In this document: one piece after another, positions 25,965 to 36,454 of the stretch
Numbering within the stretch: the first letter of the stretch is position 1
Layout of the letters: the number at the start of each line of letters is the position of its first letter
DNA from: Vitis vinifera
Taxonomy: Eukaryota > Streptophyta > Magnoliopsida > Vitales > Vitaceae
Direction of reading: 5' to 3'
Assembly: GCF_030704535.1 (NCBI RefSeq)
Contig: NC_081807.1
Coordinates: 4,195,001 to 4,259,000 of the forward strand
DNA: 64,000 bases
Notes under the pieces: generated by a model
The model's database searches: none
Seen by the model: only the letters and a program-made list of their open reading frames with translations
Told to the model about the DNA's origin: nothing
Translations under genes and position numbers: made by a program

Positions 25965-26718
25965 TGTTGATACCTCGCGCTCCTGGTGTTCCACGTAGTC
26001 GCCAAATGGATAGACACGCGATCTCAACTCACAAAGGTTCTTGATTCAGTCATTATACCTGCAAAAGACATCCGGACAGGGTGTCCGGATGCACCCTCCG
26101 ATGGTTTTGTTAGCCATGGTTAGAGAGGGAGAGATAAATCAGTTGGCCTTTTACTAGGTATCATGAGATTACCTTCCTCTTCGTGTGAAAGTTTATATAT
26201 AGTGCTAGGAGCACTGTTCCTCTCATTAATGGTGAGAAGATATTTTATGTTTGTCATGATGACATTTGAAGGCAGCATGGTCATCGCCACCCTACTGGCG
26301 GTTGTCAGAAACCGTGGTAGGTGATGCTACTGTCAGAGATCGTGGGAAGTGATCATGTAGAATGATCGTGGGAAGTGACTTGTTGTCACCTCAACTCGTC
26401 TTTTCACTTTGCAAGTGATGGGACATGGGTCATGGCTGGTTTGTTCCGGACAATCATATCCGGATAACCCATGTTGGTTATCCGGATGTATTGTGGAGCG
26501 GGAGCATTAATGGAAGCCGTCCGGATGTCTATGTTTTGTAAGCGTCGTTTGTTCTTCTTTAAGGCAGTCCGGATAAAAAGTGCGTCATGTGTGCTTTATA
26601 GGAAGATCTGGATGAGGATGACCCGGATGACAATGCGTGCCATGTGTCACTGTAAGATGCGTGCCACGTGTCACTGCAAGATGCGTGCCACGTGTTCTTG
26701 GAGGGAGGGGTCCCTACA
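25965..26718. mobile_element. solo LTR of an LTR retrotransposon (fossil)
   Basis: 754-bp element that begins TGTTGATACC and ends GTCCCTACA, flanked by a perfect 5-bp target duplication TGGAA (25960-25964 and 26719-26723). No internal domain is present, so this is a solo LTR left by recombination. It contains several TCCGGAT/ATCCGGA repeats and direct repeats of 'GATGCGTGCCACGTGT' type near 26630-26690. Family (gypsy or copia) cannot be told from the LTR alone. The intact target duplication suggests moderate age. Confidence 0.75.
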
Positions 26719-26723
26719 TGGAA

Positions 26724-27609
26724 TAATAAAAAAAATGTTCATGATGGAGAAAAAGTTTTTGATATTATATATATAAACTTCTAACGGACAACATGATTAG
26801 AAGATGCTTGATTTCATAATTTTATGGGATATAATGAAAATATTGTATCGTGATTGTGAAATCTTATATCAAATATGAGAAAACAATTATTTTATCGAAT
26901 AAAATAAAAAATCTAATTTTTCATATTTTATGGAATCTCTTAACCCTTGCCGTTGATATCTTTTTTAAGTCGAAGGCTTGAAGGCCCCTAATCCCCTTGT
27001 GGTAGTTTACATTTTTCACTCTTAGGAGCCTCTAGAATGGCATGTGAAGCTTCCCTCTTTGTCTTATTGGTTTTTGTACAACTCTCCTACTGTACTTTTT
27101 CTGCAAAATATACAAATAATTGGTTGAAAATGACAACCTAACTTCCGCATTAAAAAAATACATCTCATTTCCAAAAAATTTTAAATCTAATTTTATGAAT
27201 ATAAAAACCTCTTTAAATGAATTTTGTTGAATTTTTGTTTTATTAAGACTTATTTTTAACAATCATTTTCAAAAAATGGATTTTATCTTTGGATTATTAA
27301 AGCCAATGAATTCCAGAAACGGACAAACTAAGGATCTTTTGAGTAAAACGGAAAAACCTTAACGACGTCGTATTACCAAAATGGGAATCACGATAAGGCA
27401 ACACCGAAGCTAAACGACGTCGTAATATCGAAAAGGGGAAAAACCAAGGTCATCGTCTTCTCCAACAAAATGCCCTAATGGAGGAGAGGAAGGGATCAAA
27501 ATCCACTGTGTCGCAGATAGAACATGTAATTTACACCATCTCCAGTTCCTGGTTCATAGTCAAACAATGAACGGCTGGGATGGGAGATAGGGTAGGAAGG
27601 GAAAGTGGA
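26724..27609. other. spacer 3' of U6 gene 1
   Basis: No gene recognised. Two copies of an ACGACGTCGT palindrome (about 27362-27373 and 27413-27424) lie here. The part from about 27360 is a diverged relative of the 3' flanks of the other two U6 genes. Confidence 0.45.
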
Positions 27610-27618
27610 AAAAAAAAA
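27610..27618 (-). terminator. Pol III T-run terminator of U6 gene 1
   Basis: Plus-strand A-run, so an uninterrupted T-run on the minus strand at the U6 3' end. Confidence 0.85.
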
Positions 27619-27664
27619 TTTGGACCATTTCTCGATTTGTGCGTGTCATCCTTGCGCAGGGGCC

Positions 27665-27696
<32 letters not shown>

Positions 27697-27716
27697 TCGG
27701 ATGTCTCCGAAGAGAC
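27615..27716 (-). ncRNA. U6: U6 spliceosomal snRNA, gene 1
   Basis: 102-nt U6 snRNA on the minus strand, from GTCTCTTCGGAGACATCCGA through ACAGAGAAGATTAGC (catalytic ACAGAGA box), the AGC triad region and the internal stem-loop (GGCCCCTGCGCAAGGATGAC) to GTCCAAATTTT. The core is identical in all three U6 genes of the window. U6 forms the catalytic centre of the spliceosome with U2. Promoter elements and terminator are intact, so it looks functional. Confidence 0.97.
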
Positions 27717-27739
27717 GAATTTCAATTGTTTGCTGATGA

Positions 27740-27781
27740 TATATAAAGCCTGAATTTAGCTTATCTACACTCGATGTGGGA
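27740..27781 (-). promoter_or_regulatory. U6 gene 1 promoter: USE and TATA box
   Basis: On the minus strand the USE TCCCACATCG lies at 27772-27781 and a TATA box TTTATATA at 27740-27747. The gap between them is 24 bp and the TATA ends 23 bp before the RNA start. This close USE-TATA spacing is the plant Pol III-type snRNA arrangement. Confidence 0.9.
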
Positions 27782-27895
27782 CGAGTCTCTTGGGAACGAC
27801 GTCGTTTCGATTTGGTCTGGGCATCGAGCCCAGGGCCCGTCACCACAGCTCATTTGCGTTGCTTTGAGAAATGGCATGTTTGTCCTTGGTGAGAG
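27782..27895 (-). promoter_or_regulatory. conserved upstream block shared by the three U6 genes (copy 1)
   Basis: Immediately beyond the USE, this block repeats with moderate divergence at 45443-45565 and 51395-51513. It includes the palindrome AACGACGTCGTT (about 27796-27807), GGTCTGGGCATCGAGCCCA, CGTCACCACA and, outward, GGCATGTTTGTCCTTGGTG. It could be distal U6 promoter, or the first exon of a divergent transcript ending at a GTGAGA donor-like site. No protein is recognised. Confidence 0.6.
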
Positions 27896-27899
27896 CACT

Positions 27900-28758
27900 G
27901 CCCTTTTCTCTCTGATTGCCCTTGCGATGTAGCTTTTCATCTTTTACTTGTTGCAATTTATAAAACAGAATCATATGCTTTATTTTGAGATAAATATGTA
28001 ATTTACTAATTTAGGAAAATTTTTAAGTTGAGTTTTAAATAAAAGTTATGATATTTAAAAATAAAAAATAACTAAAAAAAATTAAATTTAAAGTCATTAA
28101 CCATTAAATATGTTTTGCTAGACATTGTTTACATGTTCGAAATTATTTTGATATTAATTCTCAATATAATTCTTAAAATATCCTTTTCAATTCACAACTC
28201 AAAACTTAAGGATACTCCTTTTAGATTTAGGTGGTGTTTATTTATTATTATTTTTTTTTCATTTTTTTTACCCAAGGATGGTCATCCAAATGATGATTCT
28301 TAAAACAAGCCTATGAGATGTGATGTCGAATGTCATAAAAAGTTTGATCTACTTTTATTAAATACCAATTATTTTTCAAATAAAATAGTTAAATATCGAT
28401 CTAATAATGAGTATCAAAGCTAAGAGTAGAGCGAGTGTCATGTTGGGGGAGCGCTCTTATGTCCATGGATGGGTCACCTAAATAACGGTTTTTAGAATTG
28501 ATAGGATGTGACGTCAAATGTCATAAAATGTTTGATTTACCTTTATTGAACACCAATTGATTTTCAGATAAGATAATGTTTATTTTAATATTGTATTTCT
28601 ATTAATTATTAAGAAGTAAAAATAAAAATCAATAGGTTCATTATAATTACGGTAGTTCACTTTTAGCATTTAAAAAAAGTCAAATATTTTAATTTGTTTT
28701 ATTTAGTAAAAAATTAAAGAAATAAATAATAAGTTAAAAAACCAAAAAAAACTATCTA
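27900..28758. other. AT-rich spacer; left part of duplicated unit 1
   Basis: No gene. From about 28230 the sequence is homologous to unit 2 (from about 37395), for instance 'ATGTTGGGGGAGCGCTCTTA' at 28440 versus the near-identical stretch at 37621. The empty target site of the hAT-like element B (TTAAGAAG) is at 28609-28616. Confidence 0.6.
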
Positions 28759-28767
28759 AAATCTCAA

Positions 28768-29354
28768 GGGACAATTATTTTTTGGACCCGGTTAGACCCA
28801 AAAATTAAGATTTGACTCATAAAAATTGTATAATTGATGAGAATGATATAAAATATAAAGAGATCAATATACCCTTCAAAACTATTTTCTATCATAATGT
28901 TTGAGAAACTTTTTTATTTTAATTTTTTTTATAATTATTCTAAAAATTTATTATTTTAGAAAACTAATTTTTAAAAATATATTATTTAAAAAAAATAAAT
29001 TTGACATATTTTCAATTATTTTTTATATACACAATTTTAAAAATATATATTTTCCAAGATGTTTGATTTTTAAATAATAATAATTTATTTTTATTTTTTT
29101 TGGAAAAAGATGTATTTTTTTCTAAATCACTAAATTATATTAAATTTTATTAAGGTTTGCAAAATGAATAAAATTTAAATTAACGCTTTTCTATTTTTTT
29201 TTCAAGTTAATAAAGATCATTTTTAGAAAGATAAAAACTTCATATCCTTCTTCTCAATTTTCACATTTTTTCTAGGTCTTTGATTTAAATAATAAACTTA
29301 TATAGACCAAAATTTAATTTTTGGGTCTAACTAGGTCCAAAACACAATTATCCC
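28768..29354. mobile_element. Mutator-like MITE with long inverted repeats
   Basis: 587 bp, non-coding, AT-rich. The left end GGGACAATTATTTTTTGGAC and the reverse complement of the right end GGGATAATTGTGTTTTGGAC begin inverted repeats of about 45 bp. Flanks are a 9-bp target duplication AAATCTCAA (28759-28767) / AAATTTCAA (29355-29363). Unit 2 has the empty site AAATCCCAA at about 38874-38882, which proves the borders. The 9-bp duplication and long inverted repeats point to a Mutator-derived element. A relative lies at 59913-60496. Confidence 0.88.
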
Positions 29355-29363
29355 AAATTTCAA

Positions 29364-30381
29364 AGCACATTGCTTTAAAAAAAAAAAAAATGAAAAATTC
29401 ATTACTTTCATGTTGAAATCATCTATGATTGGTAGGAGCCACATCAATTTCTTTTTTTGCATAAAAATTTATATTATCTTTTATTATAGTTAAAATATAT
29501 GAAAAAATGGGTTGAAAAAACTGCCATTGGAAGATCCACATTTGAACCTTGAGAGGGATGTTTGAATGCCCCCTAGATCTAAAAAATAAGAAATAAAAAA
29601 AATAAAAAAATCCAAATTCAACCTTCACACCAGTGGGGCCATGCATTTGAATACCTTATTTCCCGTTGCCAATGACTCATCATGGTGGTGGATTGCTTAA
29701 TTGTCTAAATCAGAAAATGATAATACCTTTTCACTCCGTTAATTCAATTGTACATATGACTAGGGATGATAATGTTACGAGTTTTTTTAAAGCACATCAC
29801 CAATGTAGTTAATAATAAAACAAGTTTAGTATTAAAATAAATTAATTAGTGATGAGTTTGTATTATTATTATTATTATTATTTTTAATTCGAACAAATTT
29901 AAGTAATATCAGGATGATAATTCATATTGGTGGATCGTGTTCATGTCATATTAAAGACTAATCAATTCAAATCTAACATGAATAATCATTATGTGAAAAA
30001 TATAAATCTAAATATTTTATAATTATTAAACAGTTAACACGTCGTGTGTAACATATTTAACCCATTTAATAATTAAATTTTCATATTTGACAAGATATTT
30101 TTATGATTAATGTTTCAGTTAAACATGTTTATGATGTAATTGATATATTTATTTAAATATAAATTTAAAATAAATTAAATAAATATTAAATAATTTAAAA
30201 AATAATTAGGTTAATGGATTATTAAAGGAGTAGATTAGAGTAATGTTTTACACGTTTGATAAAAAAACTATCCATTTTTAAACGAATTATGTAGGGTTGA
30301 CTCAAATTTAACTTATTTATATTCGATTCAAATTCCAAAAGACATTAAGTTACTTTACTACGTAACGTATATCCTATCCAT

Positions 30382-30438
<57 letters not shown>

Positions 30439-30882
30439 GGATATAATTTATATATTTGGATAGCGGTATCGGTCATCCATTCGAAAACTTAATTTATATG
30501 ATCGGGATGGGATATCCATCCGTTAAGTCAACTCATGATAAAAAAATTTGATCTGATCACGTTCGACCTACAGTCATGGTGCAAGGGGGGTGAATAGTTG
30601 CACCGTCCTTCATAATTATTTCATTCAACGTCATGGCTAGCTTTGCTTATCAATGGTGTGTGTCCGGCCTTTGAATACTTCAACTGCTCAATAACTTGCA
30701 GAGACATCTACAGCGGTGGCCAGCACGCTTGCGTATCGTTCCAAGTCTGCATTCCTTTTTATTTGTATAACAATTTTGATCATCTTTCAACTACGAATAA
30801 TACCTTTTGGATCTGTCATTCTTCTATCACCATCCTTCAATCCATTGCTGTTGCAGTACCCCACCCCTTCCGGATTTTCGCA
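29364..30882. other. upstream region of CYP74C copy 1
   Basis: Homologous to the upstream regions of copies 2 and, more distantly, 3. It holds an ATT-repeat near 29863-29880 and a long (AT)n microsatellite at about 30385-30435 that is absent from copy 2. An in-frame upstream extension of the copy 1 frame to 30643 is open but is not conserved as coding in copy 2, so I treat it as 5' UTR. Confidence 0.6.
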
Positions 30883-32334
30883 ATGTCATCCTTGTCTTCT
30901 TCTTCTTCCTCTTCTCGATCAGAGCTTCCGTTACTGAAAATTCCAGGCGATTATGGATTACCCTTCTTTGGTCCCATAAGGGATCGTTTCGACTACTTTT
31001 ACAATCAAGGGCAGGACGAGTTCTTCAAAACCCGGATGCAGAAATATCATTCCACAGTCTTCAGAGCCAACATGCCGCCAGGCCCCTTCATCTCTTCCGA
31101 CTCCAAGGTGGTTGTTCTTCTCGACGCCGTCAGCTTTCCCGTTCTTTTCGACTCTTCCAAAGTCGAGAAGAGAAACGTCCTCGACGGGACTTTCATGCCC
31201 TCCACCGACTTAACAGGCGGGTACCGTGTCCTTGCATTTCTCGACCCCTCCGAACCCAAACACGATCTTCTCAAACGCTTCTCCTTCTCTCTACTCGCAT
31301 CTCGCCATCGCGACTTCATTCCCGTCTTCCGTAGCGGCTTGCCGGACCTCTTCACCACCATAGAAGACGATGTTTCCAGCAAGGGGAAAGCTAACTTCAA
31401 CAACATCGCCGACGGCATGTATTTCAACTTCGTCTTTAGATTGATTTGCGGAAAAGATCCTTCCGACGCTAAAATCCGATCAGAAGGACCCAATATTTTC
31501 TCAAAATGGCTGTTCCTCCAACTTTCTCCTCTCATGACTCTTGGGTTGTCCATGTTACCAAACTTCATAGAAGATTTGCTTCTACACACATTTCCCTTAC
31601 CACCATTCTTGGTAAAGTCCGATTATAATAAGCTTTATAAGGCCTTTTACGAATCGGCCTCTTCAGTATTGGATGAAGGTGAGAGAATGGGGATTAATAG
31701 AGATGAAGCTTGCCACAACCTTGTATTCCTAGCTGGTTTCAGTACGTTCGGTGGCATGAAGGTTTTGTTTCCCCCTTTGATCAAGTGGGTTGGGTTAGCA
31801 GGAGAGAAGCTACACCGCGAACTCGCTGATGAAATAAGGACCGTTGTTAAGGCTGAGGGAGGAGTGACATTTGCAGCGTTGGATAAGATGGCTTTGACTA
31901 AATCAGTGGTTTATGAGGCTCTGAGGATTGGGCCTCCGGTTCCGTTCCAGTATGGGAAGGCCAGGGAGGATATGGTGATCCACAGCCATGATGCCGCGTT
32001 TGAGATCAAGAAAGGGGAGATGATCTTTGGATATCAACCCTTTGCCACTAAGGATCCTAAGGTTTTCGAGAACCCTGAGGATTTTGTGGCCCATCGGTTT
32101 ATGGGTGAGGGGGAGAAATTGCTTAAGTACGTGTACTGGTCTAATGGACGAGAGACGGATAATCCGACGGCGGAGAATAAACAGTGCTCAGGGAAGGATC
32201 TGGTGGTGCTGATCTCCAAGTTAATGCTGGTGGAGATTTTCCTTCGTTACGATACTTTCGAAGTTGAGTCTGGGACCATGGTGTTAGGATCCGCTGTGCT
32301 TTTCAAGTCGTTGACCAAGTCCAGTTACACTTGA
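30883..32334 (+). CDS. CYP74C-type fatty-acid hydroperoxide enzyme, copy 1 (altered I-helix motif)
   Basis: Intronless, 483 aa. CYP74 enzymes are P450s that use no O2 or reductase and rearrange fatty-acid hydroperoxides (hydroperoxide lyase, allene oxide or divinyl ether synthase). Seen: PPGPFISSDSKVVVLLD (65-81), FVFRLICG, I-helix block AGFSTFGGMKVLFPP (284-298), ExxR E345/R348, PPVPFQYGKAREDMV, and the CYP74 haem loop NPTAENKQCSGKDLV with ligand Cys435. No transit peptide is evident beyond a Ser-rich start. Subfamily C is chosen from resemblance to the cucurbit 9/13-HPL sequence. Odd: the Asn of the I-helix motif, kept in the other three copies, is Ser287 here, followed by Thr288; and Glu350 of RIEPPVPF is Gly. 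I start at 30883 by matching copy 2. Activity may be changed or lost. Confidence 0.93.
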   Translation: MSSLSSSSSSSRSELPLLKIPGDYGLPFFGPIRDRFDYFYNQGQDEFFKTRMQKYHSTVFRANMPPGPFISSDSKVVVLLDAVSFPVLFDSSKVEKRNVLDGTFMPSTDLTGGYRVLAFLDPSEPKHDLLKRFSFSLLASRHRDFIPVFRSGLPDLFTTIEDDVSSKGKANFNNIADGMYFNFVFRLICGKDPSDAKIRSEGPNIFSKWLFLQLSPLMTLGLSMLPNFIEDLLLHTFPLPPFLVKSDYNKLYKAFYESASSVLDEGERMGINRDEACHNLVFLAGFSTFGGMKVLFPPLIKWVGLAGEKLHRELADEIRTVVKAEGGVTFAALDKMALTKSVVYEALRIGPPVPFQYGKAREDMVIHSHDAAFEIKKGEMIFGYQPFATKDPKVFENPEDFVAHRFMGEGEKLLKYVYWSNGRETDNPTAENKQCSGKDLVVLISKLMLVEIFLRYDTFEVESGTMVLGSAVLFKSLTKSSYT

Positions 32335-32966
32335 TCATGGTCAACATAATATTCCTTCCAGTTCAAATACATTGATCTAAAGTGTAAGTATGGTCCGGTG
32401 TGCTTTGTATGTTTTACAAGATAACGTGTGTGTGTGTTTTTTTTTAATTATTTTTTGGATTCGAATCAATGTAACATTTCTTTGGGATGAAACATGAATT
32501 TACTATGTATCTTTTTTACTACTACATGAGTCTTTTTATCGTAGAATATTTAATGCCAAAAATGGAAGATAAAAAAGTCATGCTCATATAATTAAAATAA
32601 TAAGGTAACATACAAAAAAAAGAAAAAGAAAAAAAGAATGTGAACTCAAAATTAACGCAATAAAAAAAATAGATATTTAAAGTTTTATTTGGAAATTCTT
32701 TTTAAAAATAGTTTTCAAGAATTGTTTTTGAAAATTATACTCTAATATTTTATGCAATAAAAGTTTGTTTGAAAGCTTAAATTGTTTTTAATTTATTTTT
32801 TAAAAGACTTTTAAATATTTTTAAAAATAGAACTTATTTGTAATATTTTATTTTAATCATTCTCCACATTTGTATAATTATTTTTCAAAATAACTCTAAA
32901 ATACAAATAAAAACAACTAAAATATATTATTAGAAAATACCATATTTTATAATGTTTGATTATCGA

Positions 32967-33030
<64 letters not shown>

Positions 33031-33225
33031 CTAGAAAACAGAAAACCTTTATTGAGAACAAATAACAAAGAAACTTAGTGTCCATTTGGATATGGTTTTT
33101 GTTTTGATACACTTCTCGTTTTCTATTCTTTTTAAAAAATAGTAATAACGGTAAGTGCACTAATTTTCGATTATCATTTTCCTAAATGTTCTTAATATTT
33201 ATATTTATTGTCCATGTGACTTAAC
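32335..33225. other. 3' flank of CYP74C copy 1
   Basis: AT-rich, homologous to 41916-42740 after copy 2. A long (AT)n microsatellite at about 32970-33026 is absent from copy 2. Short ORFs over the microsatellite are artefacts. Confidence 0.65.
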
Positions 33226-33309
33226 AGAATAACAACTTTGTATATTTGAGCTGAAGAGATGTATTTCTCTTCATTATGAATGGTATATATATAATATACA
33301 AAGGATAAC

Positions 33310-34519
33310 TGTTAGCTCAAGGGTTCTCCCAATCGGATTTTAATGATAACAAATCATGGTTAAGTGACTAATTGGTTTGAATGATAAAGAATCTCAGGTA
33401 TAAATTCGAAAATTTATCAAAGGACCAAGGGATACAAGATTGAGACTATTGGAAGACTTTTGATCATAGGAAACGAATGTAAGATGAATGCATGGGTGCA
33501 CTTAGGTTTTTCATATCTTTTCATGCATCTTTGAAAACTCGGTTTATTCTTTAAAATTTCGATTTCATTAAAACCCGAGTTTTATTAAATGTACCTTAGG
33601 AAAAACGTTTTAAAATTGACATACTAATTTACCTAAAGACCTTGCCTAAGTGTTAGAAAAGAAAGGAATTGAAAAGGATAGGTTTTCGGGGCCAAAAGGC
33701 TGAATTAGTCGAGGCTCTGGTCAACCGGCTCAACCGGTTGGGGAACCGGTCGATCGGTTGCCTTTGTCCGATCGAGGTTTGATCAAGGAGTGCCAAAAAC
33801 ACTCTCTCTCATCCAGTAGCTTCCTCTTCCCGGTTGAGGTTCACCCCTTCCCGGTCGACCTCTGATCGAGGCAACAATAACCTACCAAAACATTAAATGC
33901 TCCAAGGGCTAGTGAACTGATCGACCCTCAACTCGACTGGTCGAAGATGCCTTTTGCTATTTTTGGCTCCCGAGCTTAGAAACCTATAAATTGAGAGCTC
34001 TACTTCATTTATGAGATAGAGAACACCTGCAATCAATTGTCTATCTACCTGTTCTTAGCTTAAAAACTCTCATTTCTTTCTTAGTGCATTAAACCATCAC
34101 TTGCATATCTTTTAGTGCACCATTGTGAGTCATCCTAACTTTGTTTTGTATTTGAGCTATCTTTGAGCTAGGTTGAGGGATTCTTTCTTGTAAATTTTGA
34201 GTATTAAAGACTTCAAGAGATGTGAATCTTGAAGAGATTGTGTAAGAGCTTATTGGAATCGGAATCCAAATGTAAAAGATCGGAGACTTGGTTGAAGCTT
34301 CAAGCTAGTGGAACCCTCACTCGATTAGGAGATTGAAGAGAGTGGACGTAGACAAGGAAGTATCGAACCACTATAAAACCTGAGTTTGAATTCTCTAACT
34401 CTATCTCTTTATTTCTTGTTTATATTATACTTGAATTTGTTGTATTGAAAAAGTTTAAAAAAAAAAACCCAATTTACCCCCTCCCCCCTTCCCTCTTGGG
34501 TGTTTTTCTCCTTTAAGCA
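33310..34519. mobile_element. probable solo LTR or LTR-type insertion inside the copia LTR (fossil)
   Basis: About 1.2 kb without coding capacity, beginning TGTTAGCTCAAGGG and including AATGATAACAAATCATGG near the start and a 'CCCAATTTACCCCCTCCCCC' tract near the end, features common in large plant LTRs. A 4-5 bp repeat (ATAAC/TAACT) lies at both borders, so the exact ends are ambiguous by a base. Family not determined. Confidence 0.5.
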
Positions 34520-34593
34520 TAACTTTTATTTTCTCAATAACAATATAACTAACAACCAAACTAATCAGCTTAACAACCATCTAATAACAGAAA

Positions 34594-34648
34594 CTGGTAC
34601 AACTAGTTTGTTTCTAGTACAACTAGTTTGTTTCTAGTACAACTAGTT
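34594..34648. repeat. short tandem repeat in the copia LTR
   Basis: Three adjacent copies of an approximately 20-bp unit, GTACAACTAGTTTGTTTCTA, the last one degenerate. Confidence 0.85.
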
Positions 34649-36454
34649 TTGCTGTTCGACATCCCATCACAAGCTGAATAGAGGATAGGAAATTGAAAGC
34701 TTGGAACACAGAAACTGAAACTGAGAAAGAGACAAAGACTTAGTAAACAGGTCTACTGGTTGTTCTTGAGAGGGTATATAACGAACTTCAAGAGTAGGGT
34801 GGAGAATCTTTTCTCGAATGAAATAGACATCTACCTCAATATGTTTAGTGCGTGAATGATAAACAGGATTGTAGGAAAGAGCATGCACATCCAGGTTATC
34901 ATACCAAGCTATGGGATGATGCTGTAATGGAAGTTGAAGTTCATCCAGTAAAGATTTTATCCAAATTAATTCCATAGTAACACTAGCCAGTGTCCGATAC
35001 TCGGATTCAGTACTGGACCTTGCAATGACCTATTGTTTACAAGAACTCCAAGTTACTAAATTGCCACCAAGAAAATCACAATAATAGGTCGTAGATCTTC
35101 TGTCATCAACATTACACACCCAATCCGCATCCAAGAAGCCTTCAAGTGTAAATCGAGTAATAGGTGGAAAAGATAAACCAAGAGTTCGAGTACCACTAAC
35201 ATAGTGCAAGAGACATTTACAAGCACTCCAATGATGTTGTGTAGGAGCCTTAAGAAATTGGCTCAACTTATTAACCGAGAAAGATATGTCAGGCCGAGTT
35301 AAAGTTAAGTATTGGAGAGCACTGATGGTGCTGCAATACAAGGTGACATCAGGAAAATGAGCACTGTCTTCAAGAGCAAGTTTCTGACCAAGAGCCATTG
35401 GTGTAGAGGATGATTTAACATGAACCATGTTTGTCTTGACAAGTAAATCAGAAATATATTTGGCCTGATTGAGATAGAGACCGGAACTATCTCTAAATGC
35501 TTCAAATCCAAGAAAGTAATTAATAGAACTAAGAGTCTTCAAAGCAAACCGAGAAGTGAGAGCCTAAATCACAGAATGAATGAGTGTGGAACTGTCGCTA
35601 ATTATTAGGACATCATCAACATATACTAATACCAAAGCCAAATGACCATTCTCCCGAGAGTGAAATAAGAAATTATCAGAAATGGAAGGCCGAAATCCCC
35701 ATGAGACTAGAGCACTGCGAAGTTGAACAAACCAAGCTCGAGGAGCTTGTTTAAGCCCATAGAGTGACTTAATCAACTTGCAGACATGAGTAGGATGAGT
35801 AGAACTAACAAACGCTTCAGGTTGACACATATAGACATCTTCATGAAGAATGCCATTTAGAAAGGCATTATTGATATCGATTTGCTGTATGTCCCAATTG
35901 TAAGCGATAACAAGAGTAAAAATTATCCGAATACTAGAGGCTTTGACAACTGGACTGAATGTGTCTGAGAAATCTACACCAGCATGTTGTTGAAACCCCT
36001 TAGCAACCCATCTAGCTTTGAATTTATCCAAAGAACCATCAGCCTTCAACTTGGTTTTAAAGATCCATTTGTTTAGGACAATATGCATTCTTTCAGTTTT
36101 AGGAACCAGTCGCCAAGTACCATTGTGAACAAGGGCAGAATATTCAACCTCCATTATCGTTTTCCAGTGAGGTAATTGTAAAGCTTGTCGAACACTAGAG
36201 GGCTTTTGGAAGTGATCTAGTAAAGCAACAACAATTGTGTAAACCTTAGGTTTGTAGATGCCACTTTTAGACCTTGTCTGCATAGAATTAATATTGGTAG
36301 AAGTGTGGAGAAGAGGTTGAGACATAGTAGCAATAATAGGCTGAACAACATGTGTGCAAGGTGTGGAAACTATGTTGTCAACAATAAGAACTATAGTGCC
36401 AGTAGCAGGACAGGAGAGCAGTGAAGCAGAACTTGTTGTAGAATTAGAAAAACT

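Larger units (their letters stand above)
28230..33210 (+). repeat. segmental duplication unit 1, carrying CYP74C copy 1
   Basis: Collinear with unit 2 at about 37395-42740: gene, about 2.5 kb of upstream spacer and nearly 0.9 kb of downstream spacer. The units differ by small changes, microsatellite length, and three mobile insertions: a MITE in unit 1, hAT-like element B in unit 2, and the nested copia between the units. Borders are approximate. Confidence 0.85.

Noticed and set aside
30643-30882. 80-codon N-terminal extension of CYP74C copy 1
   Set aside because: The frame is open, but the ATG at 30883 aligns with the only start of copy 2 and the Ser-rich leader; the upstream part is not conserved as coding in copy 2.
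32853-33160. Two ORFs with Ile-Tyr repeats
   Set aside because: They are translations of an (AT)n microsatellite.
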